Below are positions 44,597-57,084 of a stretch of DNA of 64,000 nt, in pieces. The stretch is taken from positions 11,712,564 to 11,776,563 of the forward strand of contig OY829541.1 in the NCBI GenBank assembly GCA_963691705.1, written 5' to 3'. The position numbers and the translations under genes were made by a program. Under the pieces are notes generated by a model that worked only from the letters and a program-made list of their open reading frames with translations, searched no databases and was not told the origin of the DNA. How positions within the stretch are numbered: position 1 is the stretch's first letter; each line of letters starts with the position of its first letter. This DNA comes from Viola odorata (lineage: Eukaryota > Streptophyta > Magnoliopsida > Malpighiales > Violaceae).

Positions 44597-45259
44597 GTCC
44601 TCTAAAGGCAACTAGAGTAGTTATCCAACTAGTTGATAAATCCTTAATTCACCTCATGGGTGTAATTGAGGATGTTGAGGTCGAAGTAGATAATTTCATA
44701 TACCCTGAGGATTTTTGTAGGACTGCTAGAGCTACGACAGATGTGCATGATGGCACCATATCTTTGGAATTTGATGGTGAAATTATAAATTTCAATATGC
44801 TTGATGCCATGCAATATCTTGTTGATTTTTCTAGTGTCAATTTTATTGAACCTATCATTGAGTAAAATTCTAATTTTGATACTGACAATTCTCTAGAGCT
44901 TGCCATAGATAGGAACATTGCACAGGTTGTCTTGAAGGAACTAGAAGATTAGATGGTGGTGTCATAGGATAAAATGATTTCGTCGTTGATTTGGAGGCTT
45001 GTGATTTTATTACTGATAATCCAAAGCCATTAGAGCTACCTCTTACGCACTCCAAACTTGCTCTTTCTGTTGTGCAGGAACCTATTTTGGAGTTGATGAC
45101 CTTGCCCAATCATCTCAAGTATGCTTATCTTGGTAAGAATGAGACATTGCCAATTATCATCTCTAGCAAGCTTCATCCTTTTGAGAAAAAGGAGCTTGTC
45201 TCTATGCTCAAAGAATTATTTTTATAGTTTTTACCTCACATAAATTTCAATAATATCTT

Positions 45260-45845
45260 TTGGAAACGAAAGTAATTGTTTTTTCAGATCATACAGTGTT
45301 GCGTTGCCTCTGACCAAGATAGATGCCAAACCTAGATTGATCAGATGAATCCTACTACTCCAAGAGTTTGACTTGGAAATCAAGGAAAAGAAAGGAGTTG
45401 ACAATCTTATTGTCGACCATCTCGACAGACTTCTACTGAAAGAGGAGGAAGACCCGAGGCCCATCAGAGATACATTCCCTGATGAGTAGTTATTTCTTGC
45501 CTACACCATATTTCCTTCGTATGATGGCATTGCTAACTATTATGCCTCTTGCTCTTTTCCTACATATTCTACAGCCACTAGGCGCCAAAGGATCAAGAAA
45601 TAGGCAAGGTACTATGTTTGGGACAATCCCTATCTCTGGAAGCATTTCTCCGATCAATTGGTAAGGATATGTGTCATCCCTAACAATGTACCTTTCATCT
45701 TGAAATTTTTTCATTCTATGATTTGTGGTGGACATTTTGGTGCTAAGAAAACGAATCTCAAAGTTTTGGAGGCTGGTTTTTTTTACCAATACTTTTCAAA
45801 GATAGCTATCTCTATTGTAAGGCTTGCCCAAGATGTCAAGTGATT
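45260..45845 (+). pseudogene. Athila-type RNase H end and integrase zinc-finger region (element H)
   Basis: Text at 45270-45480 (FDLEIKEKKGVDNLIVDHL, then DRLLLKEEEDPRPI) is the end of the RNase H region. Text at 45600-45845 (ARYYVWDNPYLWKHFSDQ, HSMICGGHFGAKKT) is the integrase N-terminal HHCC domain with the GGHFGAKKT motif. Frame changes and stops are frequent. The rest of integrase is missing after 45845. Confidence 0.8.
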
Positions 45846-46353
45846 AGTAACATTACAGCTAGAAATCAGATGCCTCTTAATGGAATTATTGCCTGCAATA
45901 TTTTTTATATTTGGAAGTCAAACCTCAGCTAGTGGTGTATTTTAACAGAGGTCACAATTGGGCATTGTGTGCCGAATTGATTAGAAGGTTTTACGTGTGA
46001 TGGTTGATTCCATTCCTTTGTATAACTTGGACAAGACAAGACAAGACAAGACAAGAGAAGCAAAGATTGAGATTGTGATCGAGATAGAGGTATGATGGTC
46101 GATTCCATACGCGTGAATGTGATTGAAGTCGAGTGAGAAGAAAAGGTTGTTCCAAAGTTTTAGGCTTACCATCAGACAGTGATTGCTTTGGTTTTGGCGG
46201 ATTCTTGACGGGTTAAATCTTGCTTCAAGCACTTCAATTGTTCAGTAGGTTGTGATTAAGAGTATTTTTCTAAATACCTATTCTCTTTTTCTTTTGATTC
46301 AATTGATTAATTGTTACTATTGGTGATAGTGGTGTATGTAAAATAATTCCTAT
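45846..46353. other. Spacer with (ACAAG)n microsatellite and TRIM-like phrases
   Basis: A short (GACAA)n run lies at 46030-46055. Phrases such as GATGGTTGATTCCATTCC and GATGGTCGATTCCATACG resemble the interior of the TRIM-like element that follows (GATGGGTGATTTCATAC). No gene is seen. Confidence 0.45.
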
Positions 46354-46934
46354 TGTTAAGGTGTGCGAACTAAAATACCATATTGAAAATATAAGAAAAA
46401 TAAAAGTAAATATAAAATCAATTGATCTTCTAATGAATAAGACCTTTTGGGAAAACCGTGCGGGTTTCGACCCAAAGCGGACAATATTATTTCCATGTAG
46501 AGAGTTCAGTGTGACTTATATTTTTTCGACAAATGGTAACGGAGTTGATGGTTCAATGGGCTTATGGATTGGACCCGGTAGGTTGTGGGACGACTATGTG
46601 GATGATGTTGGTGGCACACGATGAATCTTCGAGCTGAACTTGAGTTGATGGCCCAAACAAGCGGGCCATAAGATTAAAAGCAAAGTATGATGGGTGATTT
46701 CATACTTCGTGTGAGTTGATGGGCTAAATGATGAGCTTTACTCAGGTGGAGGCCGAACATAAAGTACGGTGAATCTCCGTGAGGAACTTGAAGTCAATGG
46801 GTCCTGTTGAAGACTATGAAGGACTCCGTTCGAGAGGATGAGCTTTGCGTTACTTTATTCGAGGGGGAAATTATTGAGATGTGTGAGCGAAATACTACAT
46901 AAGAAAAAGATAAATAGAAAGCAAATATAAAACC
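46354..46934 (+). mobile_element. Second, older TRIM-like element
   Basis: A 5' LTR at 46354-46531 (TGTTAAGGTGTGCGAAC to TTTTCGACA) aligns with the TRIM LTRs at 43190-43900. The interior starts AATGGTAACGG and shares AGTACGGTGAATCTCCG and GGAACTTGAAGTC.ATGGGTC with the first TRIM. The tract TTCGAGGGGGAAAT at 46859 precedes a 3' LTR cut off after about 65 bp. Divergence from the first TRIM indicates an older insertion. Confidence 0.8.
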
Positions 46935-46944
46935 ATAACATTGT

Positions 46945-47190
46945 CCACCAAGAAGTTTCGACAAGGTTATCCTAGAAACGTCATTGGCCAAACATGGCAT
47001 CTAGGCACGAGGCATCTTCTTCTCCATGGGTATAATTGTTCTTTTTCCATTGACATCCTTTATCTTTTATAAAACTAAAGTTACAAATTTCATATTTTAA
47101 AGAAAAGTGACAGTGACTTAGTGGGACGCGGCGGAATGGAAATGAAAACAGTTCAATGATTGATAGGTTGAATTAAATAGATGCAAGAAA
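46945..47190. repeat. Duplicated segment (copy 2), paralogous to 17470-17790
   Basis: See the first copy for the shared blocks. This copy starts right where the truncated TRIM ends and lies about 2 kb upstream of the GDU-like gene. Confidence 0.75.
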
Positions 47191-47629
47191 AAATGCGCCT
47201 CTCGAAGCAGTGAGTAATAATTAAAAAGAAGGAAAAAAAGTAGTACTAAAATATTCCAAAGCTATTTTGCTGGAAATGGATTGCAAATTTGCAATTTGCA
47301 TCACTACCCTCCTTTTGTCACAACCAACGGCTTCTTGGTAAGTGCACAAAAGCAATTCTTATCTTTGTTCTCATCCAACCGCTATGCAACTTTCCTTTTT
47401 TCTTTTCTCATTGGTTATTAAGAGATTTTCACTTACAATTATCTGCTATTTGTTTCGATCATAATTTTGGATTTCAAGATCACTATCCTTTTTAAAATGT
47501 CAAGACATTACATTAATATTTATATTTAATTTCCAAAATGTTAGAACTAGTACCATATTCGTTTTAGACTTTTAGTTTTATTCCCAAATAAACGATATTT
47601 TACTATTTTCTGGGTAATATATATTTGTA
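47191..47629. other. Intergenic DNA upstream of the MITE
   Basis: The stretch is T-rich without a recognisable gene or repeat. Confidence 0.4.
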
Positions 47630-47956
47630 CTCCCTCTCATTGTTAATAGTAGTCAGATTTGGGGATAAAAATATAAAATAGTTGTCATATTTATACTCTT
47701 ATGAGATTAGTTGGACTCCTTAATTATTGGATGATGATACTCATCCAATAAGTTTTACTCTTCTTTTATATTTTCAATATTGTTTTCATTTTAAGTTTTT
47801 AATACACTCTTTTTTAATCATGTTTCCAATATTTATCATCGAGATTTTATTCCAACTATTTTTTGGAGTAATTAAAAATTAGAGAAATTCATTGGATATT
47901 ATGTTCAATCACCCGGAAAAATAGTTAAAATGATTATTATTTACAATTGGAGGAAA
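47630..47956. mobile_element. Stowaway-like MITE
   Basis: The element begins CTCCCTCTCATTGTTAATAG and ends with the inverted counterpart (reverse complement TTTCCTCCAATTGTAAATAA). TA flanks both ends (47628-47629 and 47957-47958). It is 327 bp and non-coding, which fits a Tc1/mariner-type MITE. Confidence 0.75.
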
Positions 47957-47958
47957 TA

Positions 47959-49050
47959 CTTACTAATTTCATCTTAATTATTAAGGAGAGAAGATTGGTA
48001 AAAATAATATAGTGTGATTAAATGAAATGAGAAAAGAAAAATATTTCTACCAAAAGTAAACTAAAAAGATCTCATGGTTGTCTTATTCCTTGTGAAAATT
48101 GTTAAAATATCATTTATTTAGGAATGAAGACAATATATATTTATCTTATAGGTTGAATAATAATAAAAGAAAAAAATATAATGTTGTGTGTAAAATTTCT
48201 GAAAACGAATGCCATAAAAAATTACTTGTAAAATTGACCTCATATTCACAATTGGTAATCAAAATAATGTTTCCATTTGGTCAAAACTAAAAAAAAAATC
48301 ATATCATCGGAAAACAATTACATGGATAAGTTTCCAAACTTTTTTGGATTTTGTTAGTCGAGAGAAAAACTCGTGAAGTTGTTGTTTAACTGGTTAGTAT
48401 ATGTCGTCTTTGTGACATAAATTTTGGGTTTGATTACTAATATTATAATAATAATTAATAATATAATTAATTTTTAAAAAAAATTGAGGAAAACTAATTT
48501 CCCTTGATAAATGAGAAGAAAATGATCCATGAACACACCACCTGCATGACGTGTCAATCACTCAACGATCAACATTTATTTTTATGAATAAATGTTGTCA
48601 CACACACCACCAAAGTACAGTAGTAAGAATACATAATTAAATATGGAGATATAATAATTTCTTGATATTGGTTGGTACCAAGCCAACGGATTATGATAAT
48701 GTTGTTACCTATATTCTGTGATAAGTGACAATTTTTAACAACTCCTTTTAAGTATATTATAAAGTGAGAAATAAAATTATTTTCTTTTAAACGCGGGTAA
48801 AATTCAAAATTAAATTCGATCATCTATTAATATATTTACCATCAATAAAATAACTAATAAATCGTATATTTATTAATAATTTTTTTTAAATACTTATAAG
48901 TAGAGGTGTAGGATATAAATCTCAGAAGTAAAATTGGATTATAATAGTATAAATTTCCCAAATAAAAGCATTACTCATCATCTAGTGCTATTAACTAGGC
49001 TAGGCTACCCCTTTGGCTTTGGTTACTGTACAACTTTAACTTTATGTTGG
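47959..49050. other. AT-rich upstream region of the GDU-like gene
   Basis: No coding sequence is seen. The last few hundred bases before the TATA box form the likely promoter; no specific regulatory motif could be supported. Confidence 0.4.
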
Positions 49051-49053
49051 TGC

Positions 49054-49060
49054 TATAAAT
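49054..49060 (+). promoter_or_regulatory. TATA box of the GDU-like gene
   Basis: TATAAAT lies 102-108 bases upstream of the ATG in an otherwise TATA-poor short window, a plausible core promoter with a 5' leader of about 70-80 bases. Confidence 0.6.
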
Positions 49061-49161
49061 GGGTAGGAAAGCAACCTGCAAGGCTGCAACCCACATTCAT
49101 CTCTTTGCAAAAGAAAGCAAGTAAGCAAAGTAATTAGGAGAGGGAAAAAAAGAAAAAGAAA

Positions 49162-49524
49162 ATGAGGGCATTAGCAAATTACACCTCCAGAGGAGCCGCC
49201 GAAGGAGGAGGACGATTCTGGCGGTGGAATTCGCCTGTTTGCTACGTCTTTGGCGGGCTAGCAGTGATGCTTGGGCTAATAGCGGTGGCATTGGTAATTC
49301 TAGCCTGCTCTTATAGGAAATCTTTGCGCAATTTGTCCTCATCATCGCTATACGATGAGGAAAAACCACCAAAAGCAGCGGTGGCGGCTGATTTTGAACC
49401 CAAGATTGTGGTGATCATGGCCGGAGACGAAAGACCCACTTATTTGGCCAACCCTCTTTCTCTCTCAACATGCCATTGCCACACTACTATTACTACTGCA
49501 ACCACCACCACCACCACCCCTTAA
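49162..49524 (+). CDS. GLUTAMINE DUMPER-like single-pass membrane protein
   Basis: The gene is a single uninterrupted exon of 120 codons. Residues 1-25 are polar and Gly-rich. Residues about 26-50 form one hydrophobic membrane segment (YVFGGLAVMLGLIAVALVIL), followed by the basic YRKS stop-transfer. Residues 84-88 are VIMAG, extended as VVIMAGDERPTYLANP, the signature of the plant GLUTAMINE DUMPER family. The C-terminus is Thr-rich. Family members are 100-160 residues long, intronless, and when overexpressed in Arabidopsis increase amino-acid export; they bind the ubiquitin ligase LOG2 through the VIMAG region. It is the only intact gene in the window, so the assignment to a specific GDU number is left open. 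Confidence 0.92.
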   Translation: MRALANYTSRGAAEGGGRFWRWNSPVCYVFGGLAVMLGLIAVALVILACSYRKSLRNLSSSSLYDEEKPPKAAVAADFEPKIVVIMAGDERPTYLANPLSLSTCHCHTTITTATTTTTTP

Positions 49525-52500
49525 GAAAATTGCCTTCTTTTCCCTTTTTTTTTGTAGCTACTAGTACAATTTTGTTCCAAATGACCCAATTTTGGCTTCC
49601 ACTCTCTCTTTTTTTTATTTTATTTTATTGAGAAACCGATCTTTTACGAAATCCCTAATCCCTCACCATCACTACTAGTCCAATCATTGCAGTACGGAAA
49701 GCTTTTGTAATCATTTATTATGATAGTTGTGGAGTATTTCTATTTTCATCAACTTAACTCCTTGGATGTTTTTGTGGAATATTTTAATTTGTGATTTTTT
49801 ACAACTGGCTAATTAAATTGATTGATGAATGATGAATTAGTACACACATCTTCACATGCCATGACCCTGAAAAAAAGAATCAATTGAAGAAAGAGATAGG
49901 ACATGAAGGGATGATGGTTTAATCTCTTGCTTAGTTTTTTTCCTTTAATTATAATACATGTTTAATTTCAAATAAATTTTATGAGTGATAAAATTAACAT
50001 ATAGCATACTAGTTCGTATGATTTTATTTTTGTTACATGGTACAAATGTCTCTTAATGAACAAGTGTGTTTGAGTTTTGAATATCATTTCATTTGAATGT
50101 TGGATTGTTTCTTTATTTTTAAGTTTTGATCTACTTGATATTTTATTTTGATATATTATAAAATGCTACAATATAAAAACCGAACAGTTCAATTCGGTTT
50201 AATTCGGTTTAATTCGGTTCAATCATCTAAGATTGAACAGTTCAATGTATGAACGGTTCAAAACGGTTCAACATCTACGATCCGGTCGAACGCGGTTGAA
50301 CCAGAAAATTTTCATTTACGATTTGTTGTTCGGTTCCATTCTGATAACTATGGACTACGAACCCCATTGTATATTAGATAGTATTTATTGGTCATTTAGA
50401 CTCTAGAGTTATCAATCATTTATAATTAACCCAATTATGTAACCCAATTGAGAACCTGAGATAATTATATGATTTTATAACATATAATTCATTATTTTAT
50501 AATTGAATAATATTATATAATTACCGTAAAAGATAATTTTTTCTCTTCTTTTGTAATTATAGAATTGTAGTTTTCAATATGTAAAATATTGGTTATTCCA
50601 CTCTCTTTTTCTCCGCCAAATTAATTGCTTTGGAAAAAAGTAAGGGTAAAATTGGTAGAAAGTATAAATTAATTACAATATTAATCATTGTTTTTGTTTT
50701 TGTTCAACTAATTTTGACGGACAATTACACCTTGCTTATCTAAATAGAAGGTTTGCATGCTTAATTTTTATTTGTACATTAACTTTGGTTAACATATTTT
50801 TATGTGAGAAGTTATAAATCTGCACGAAAAGTCTTATTATTTAAAAGTCTATTATACCCTTAAGTTATAATTATTGTTTAAAAGTCTATTACACTTTTAA
50901 TTTTCTTTTAAGTTTTTATAAATCTATTAAAAACTTTATCCAATAATAATTGTCTCTTTTAAATTTGGAAAAAAAATAGTTCAACCAATTTACTTAAAGC
51001 ATGAGGTGTTGTTCTCAATTCGTTCAAAAAATAATTTAAAAAAATTGTGAGAGCATTGAAATTCTTAACAATAGCGGGAATATTAATATTAATTTAGTTG
51101 GTAGTTAAGTTAGATAATATATATTAAATATATATAGTATATATAGATAATAAAATACCTAAATACCTGGTCAGATGCGAATAGAATTAGTATTGATTCA
51201 CAAGATTTAAGGATACCAAAATAAAATACATAATTAGTTTTCCAAGCATGTAATACTATAAGTAACTAAAATTAAAAACATAATTAGTTAATTTAAATTA
51301 TAATCATAATTATTTGTTCTGTTTGTTATTTTTTTTAAATTAATTTATTTTATTGTTTGTGTTTAATAATTAATATTAATTGATTTTTTTATTTACATTA
51401 AGTAATTCCTCGATCATAACCAAGATATATTCAACTTCTCCACTATATTTCTTAGTAGTAATTAGATTTGGTATTGCTTAATTTTTATTTTTTCTCCATA
51501 ACTAGCCTAACCTAATTAGCATATAGTCATATACAATATTTTATTCAATTTATTTTTAAAAGACAGAGCATGTACAACTCTCTGAGGGAATCCATATTCG
51601 GGTTAATTTTTATGAATTAATTTTGCATATCTGGATTGATTTTAAGGTTTTTCCCATATTCAAAACATATGCAATTTTCTAGAGAAATCCATATATATGA
51701 TACTCAATTGAGTCAAAATTGGGAATATAAACTTAACAATTTTATGTCCCTATTATTTTGTATAATGTTTCAATGGTATGTTAGGTTTTCTTAAAGATAT
51801 AGGTAGTAACGAATCTCATAAACAGAAATAAAAAGTAAATAGCAATTTAAGTGAGCCAATTAGAAAAAAGAACCCCGAGTTATTTCGTTGCTTACGGCTC
51901 TGAATGTTGTACGTGGATATCCAAGTTCTTATTTGCATGAATTTGGAAGAAGGAACGATCAAGTTTTCTAATTAATGCTTTGCACTTGCCTATGCATTTC
52001 CAAATAATATCAAATAAGTTCATGTATTTTTAATTAGCTCAAACCAACCACTATATTTATTTAGATGGACAAAATAAGTTACAGTTATCGAAAATAATTT
52101 GAAGTTCATTTGCATGTTTATAATGTGGTATTAAATTATTTTGACATGTATTTATTTTTCCTTAAAAATAAGAGGATAATACATAATAAATAATGTCATT
52201 TATTAATAAATCTATTAATAAAATTAAATTCATTTTAGAATAATTTAAGCTCACATTATTGACAACAAAGAAAATATTAGTTTATTTGATGACATGAATG
52301 ACTTTGTTAGAATAGAGGACTAAAATTCTAAGAAAAAAATGAGATCATATTTATGCGAAAATTTGGAGGAAGAATAGAGAGGAATTAATATAATTTGTAA
52401 TTAAATGTTCTGAATTTGTATCATAAATGTCATAGTAAATTCGCTATATTGTTAATTGATTCGAATCAACATCACCCTTAATAAATTAATCAGCATATTT

Positions 52501-54889
52501 TAAATAATTAGTGATTGATAAAATAATTAAATAACTTAATAATAATTTTTACAATTTTTTCATTTTCTAACTATTAGAAAGACCAAAATTGCAACTTTAT
52601 TTCAGGCTTATTTTGTAAATTTCAGGCTTATATTGCAAATTTCAAGACTATTAGGTTCAAAGTGGGAGATTTTGTAAACTTTAGGGTTTCTTTATATAGT
52701 TTACCTAAAAATATATTTAATTTTTTAATCAATAAAGTTAATAATTTTATTATTATTATATATTAAATAAATAAAATGTTACAAAATAAATATTTTGAGT
52801 ATATTTTTAATGATTACGTAAATGCATTTTCTTGCGATTTTTATATATATTTTTTAATAAAAACTAGATGATGTTTTCAATTTCGAGCTAAATAACAACA
52901 ACACACACAAACTTTAAAATAAAAAAAAATTATATCTTTCCAATATGGCAAAAGTGGAAAGAAAATCAGGTCTTTTACATTCGTTAGTCTCTTAGAAAAT
53001 CACATCGGAGTAGCTTATAATAATATTTTAAAATAACACTAAAAATAGTAAATTAGAAAGTAAACAACTTATAAAATAATTTTTTAATTAAGTAATGCAC
53101 TTTTATTTCTATTATTAAATGACCATTTATTTAATTAATGAAGAATTATTATATACATAACTTTTAGTAAGAATTTGAAATTAGTATATAATTTATCATA
53201 TAAAAATATACTTAGTATTGTGAGTTAAGAAAGTTAGCAAAAATAAATTATATTTTTATAAACTATATTTATATTTTTTTAAATGACTTAATATTAAAGT
53301 TATGAATAATGAGTGAATATTAAATTATTTCTTTAGACTTTAATTTTTTTTTAAATATTTTTTATAGTATGAAAAATGAAAGAAGGTGATTTTCTATTAT
53401 GAAATATTCACATCATAATATTAAATTATAATTAACAATTTTTTTTATATAATTTAATAATTTAAGTGCTAAAATACAAAAGAGAAAGATAAATTATTGA
53501 AGAACCAAAATATGTTAAATATCGAAACTCTCTTCCTATGAAATTATTCTTGTGAACTTTTACTTTTATATATTTTTAAAAGTTATCATTCTTTGTGAAA
53601 TTGGCATGGATGATAAAAATATTCCCTTGGTTAATTACCGACAAGTTTCTCACTATATTCAAAGAGGTTGTGGGAGATGAATCTATGTAATGTATTGGTG
53701 GAGTTACAATGTGAGAAATATCCTTAAAAGTATGGAATTGGAAAATAGTCACAATGAGTAAAATATAAGATAATTTATTTTTAAATGTAAATTATTTGTT
53801 AAATATAAAAAATATGTCTTAATCTATTTTTAAATTTAAATTATTTTAAGTATTATTATATTATTTTAAAAACAATATTCTTTATTCGAGTTAATATTCT
53901 TTATTTTATTTTATTATTTTAATTTAGTAAAGGGATTGATTTTAAGAGAGTTAAAGAAACATAAAATATATAAAAGTGACAAATAAATGGTAATATTTAT
54001 ACTTTTTCTAACATAAATTATATGGTAAAATAAAGAACAATCTTTATGAGAATAATTGAGAATTTTATTTACAAGTATTGACAATATTATCCATACATTA
54101 TCAAAATAACTTACATTAATTTTATTTTTATGAAAGAAATATTATATATTGTACATAAAATATTTTATACATAGGTTAATAGTATTTATTGTATTTTAAT
54201 TATTTAACTATAATTTTAAGGCAGTACATGGTTTATTTTTTCAGAAACAAATTATTTTTATAGTTAAGAAAATCATAACATAACTATAAGGGACAAATAA
54301 GAGGAGAATTTACAACTTTTCCTAAACTTAATTCAGTGACAAAAGTTGATTAATGAGTTTGAACAATATAAAAACATTAAGTTAGATAATTTAAAAGTGA
54401 TAATAAAAATTAATATTTTATAATCTAATCATCAAATAGTTATGGTTATACATTTTCCTCCAATATTTATAAGTTTTTTTCAACTTTTTACCATTTATTT
54501 TTATTTTTTTAACCACTTATAAGGTTTATATTAAGACGTTTTAGTATATTATAGGGTTTCTAATGTAAGTCTTAAAACTATAGAGTCCGAACTGAAAGAT
54601 TTTTGAAACTAAAAAGAAAATTATGTAGTTTACCCTAAAATATGTGCTAGCTAAAGTAATGAGATTTTGTTTAAAAAAATATTTATATTATTATTTATCA
54701 TTATAATATCATGAATCGAACATATGATCTACGTCATCAAGATAACATGCGATAGATACATAAAATATATTAAATAAATATTTATTGTAAACTTAAAGTC
54801 GTTAGAACGTTAAAGTTAAATTAACTTTGAGATAAGATATCGTTACAATGAGTATCCTTTTGAATCATTAAATTAAAAATTAAAATTTA
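49525..54889. other. Gene-free AT-rich intergenic DNA
   Basis: About 5.4 kb without a recognisable gene. A cluster of AATTCGGTTT and GAACGGTTC-type repeats at 50185-50340 resembles the ends of hAT-like elements, without clear boundaries. The remainder is long A/T-rich sequence with small direct repeats (for example TTTCAGGCTTAT at about 52601 and 52621). No long inverted repeats or LTR ends were noticed. Confidence 0.5.
50185..50340. repeat. AACGGTTC/CGGTTTAATT repeat cluster, possible hAT-like end
   Basis: AATTCGGTTT occurs three times in tandem, followed by several GAACAGTTCAAT and AACGGTTCAA motifs in both orientations. This resembles subterminal motif clusters of non-autonomous hAT elements. 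No target duplication could be identified. Confidence 0.4.
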
Positions 54890-56266
54890 ATGACACAAGT
54901 CCAAGAGTGGGCCCACAGGTGGGTTAGGCCCAGCTCAGCTTGGGCTGAGACAGCCCAGCTTGCTTCCGCATGGGCCAAGGGCCCAGTCTTCTTCTCTTCA
55001 CGCCTGGGCTTGCGCGGCCCAGTCCTCTCCCTCACTTGGGCGCGCCTAGCGTCCGTCCCCTCTCCTTTCCTGGGCCGAGCCAATGCTTGGCCCATCACTT
55101 TAGCATTTGAAAGTGCAAGCAGCTGCTCCCTCCTTCTTCCTCACTGCCACTGTTCATCATCTCCTTCCTTGTGTCGCCGGCGCTATTGTCGGTGACCAAG
55201 GAAGAAACCGCCATGATCATGGCCAAATCTTGCCCAAAAAAATCCTTACACCCACAGAAACTCACGTATGCAATTACAGTAGAAAAATCAATCCGAAAAC
55301 AGCCTCAATTTAATAAAACGAATTTAAACGAATTAAATAAAAAACACTAAATTGGCTCGAAATGGCCAACGATAGAGCAAATAAAAGCATTATATTTATT
55401 CTATATATCTAATAGAATTTATTTAAAAATCAAAACAGCCATTTATCTTTGAAAACACGAATAAAGATTTTGTTTGAAAGAAAATGCGTATATACGCTAA
55501 AAAAAAACTTTGAACTAGAGTAACTTCAACCTTTGGTTGAAGTAGGCAGTTGCTCGTGATAGAGAGCAGCACTAGAGAGGGAGAGATTGTTCGTGAATTG
55601 GCGAAGAGAAATGAAGGATCTTGGTTGGAATTTACAGCTGACTTCGCGAGTGAGTTTGGAGAGGGTGCTGCGGGTGGGCGTCGCAAACTTAGGGAGCAAG
55701 GGCGAGTGAGGAGCTGTGATGATGGGAGTGATGAGGATGAGGGTAGCTCAGCGATAGGGTAGAGGGAGAAGGCGAGGATGAGTGTAGCTAGGCAATAGGT
55801 CAGAGGGAGAAGGTGAGCATGCAGAGACTTTGTGGCTGTGATTAAAGGAAGGGAAAAATGGTTTTATGAATGGATAAAGAAGAGGGATATATGGTTGAGA
55901 TTGGTTTGACCAAAAAGTAGGAGGATCTAACGGTGAGGAAGAGATGGATATAAAAAAAGGTTTTTTTTTGCATTTTTTTATTGGTTCGAGCCAATGGTAC
56001 GGGGAAGCTTGCTCAAAACCGATGAAAATTCAAACGGAAAATACCAAACGGATAAAAATTGAGGGAAATATTCGATCTATGATTCGAACGGAAAAAGCGA
56101 TAAAAATGTGAAAAAGTACTGAATAAAATTTAAATGACATAAGGCATGGAAATAAATAACAGATGTACGAAAATAAGCAGAAGTATGATTTTTGAATGTT
56201 GATGATAAAAAATGCGAAAGACTTTGATGAAAAATCAAAAATCGGGTAGCAACAGTTGCCCCCTCT
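54890..56266 (+). repeat. LTR-like segment preceding the tandem-array block (J)
   Basis: The segment starts with GGGCCCA/AGCCCAG-rich sequence (54900-55090), contrasts sharply in GC content with the DNA to its left, and ends ATCGGGTAGCAACA. It is followed by GTTGCCCCCTCTTTACTGTC. The layout of a GC-rich start, a long AT-rich middle and the tandem repeats that follow suggests the 5' LTR of a large non-coding retroelement. I found no second copy, so this is inferred. Confidence 0.4.
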
Positions 56267-56451
56267 TTACTGTCTTATCAAAAAACGAGGTGTTACCGAG
56301 ATTTTTTATGAGCAGTAAAGATGGTTACTCTCGTGCCATCGATGATTTTGAAAATGCAAATGCAAACTTAGCTTGGAGTGGGTGATTTGTAAATTATGAT
56401 ATGGGACAGGCTATCGCCTTACTGGATGCTAATGGAGAAGATGTAACTGTG

Positions 56452-56768
56452 TGTCCGTGCGAGGCTATCGCTCTCCGGATGTTGATGTTGAAAATGATGA
56501 TGCGACCATGTGAGGCTATCGCTCTCCGGGCCCTGATGCAGAAAAGTAAAGATGATGCGGCCGTGCGAGGCTATCGCTCTCTGGGTGCTGGTGTAGAAAA
56601 GTAAAGATGATGCGGCCGTGTGAGGCTATCGCTCTCCGGGCGCTGGTGCAGAAAAGTAAAGATGATGCGACCGTGCGAGGCTATCGCTCTCCGAGCGCTG
56701 GTGCAGAAAAGTAAATGATGCGACTGTGCGAGGCTATCACTCTCCGGGCGCTGATGCAGAAAAGTAAC
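56452..56768 (+). repeat. Tandem array 1, 55-bp unit
   Basis: GAGGCTATC occurs at 56461, 56512, 56567, 56622, 56677 and 56730, i.e. spacings of 51, 55, 55, 55 and 53. Units contain GCTATCGCTCTCCGGGCGCT and end GATGCAGAAAAGTAAA. The array is not protein coding. Confidence 0.95.
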
Positions 56769-57035
56769 TTGAGATCCGAACGGGGACACCACAATTGTCG
56801 GACATCCACGCAGAAAATGAACTTTGATTTCCGAGCGGGGACACCGCAACTGTCAGACATCGATGCAGAAAATGATGAACTTCAGCTCCGGCGAGGGTAG
56901 TACTCGTAGTCCATTACTATTGATGCAGAAAGTAAATTCAGATCCAGGCGAGGGTAGCACTCGTAGTCCTTTCACTGTTGATGCAGAAAGTAAATTTCAG
57001 CTCCGGCGAGGGTCGTACCCGTAGTCCGTTACTGT
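56769..57035 (+). repeat. Tandem array 2, 54-58-bp unit
   Basis: There are two units with CGGGGACACCGCAACTGTC and three with CGGCGAGGGTAGTACTCGTA, each ending GATGCAGAAAATGA or GATGCAGAAAGTAAA. The unit length matches array 1 and the GATGCAGAAA end is shared. Confidence 0.9.
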
Positions 57036-57084
57036 TGCTTGAGTGTTGTATAATGGTGATGTAGCTTTGCTTGGATGTTGGGGA

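Larger units (their letters stand above)
42930..45235 (+). pseudogene. Athila-type protease and start of RT (element H), interrupted
   Basis: The protease text is MFVISVLRIGKAMRDLGAGI and NFMPLSIYNTFDLGP, where the catalytic triad region appears as DLGAG. The reading stops at 43049, where a solo LTR is inserted, and resumes in the same frame at 44602 (LKATRVVIQLVDKSL, GVIEDVEVEVDNFIYPEDF). A decayed linker to RT follows (KLALSVVQEPILELMTLPNH, LKYAYLGKNETLPIIISSKL). The RT core itself is deleted. Confidence 0.8.

Noticed and set aside
54890..55195. Frames of 72 and 101 codons on both strands
   Set aside because: The GC-rich GGGCCCAG sequence leaves few stops in several frames at once. There is no domain, and the segment looks like part of an LTR.
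56452..57035. CRISPR-like appearance of regular repeats with variable parts
   Set aside because: The repeats are directly tandem, have no spacer/repeat division, and lie in plant nuclear DNA without any associated genes.
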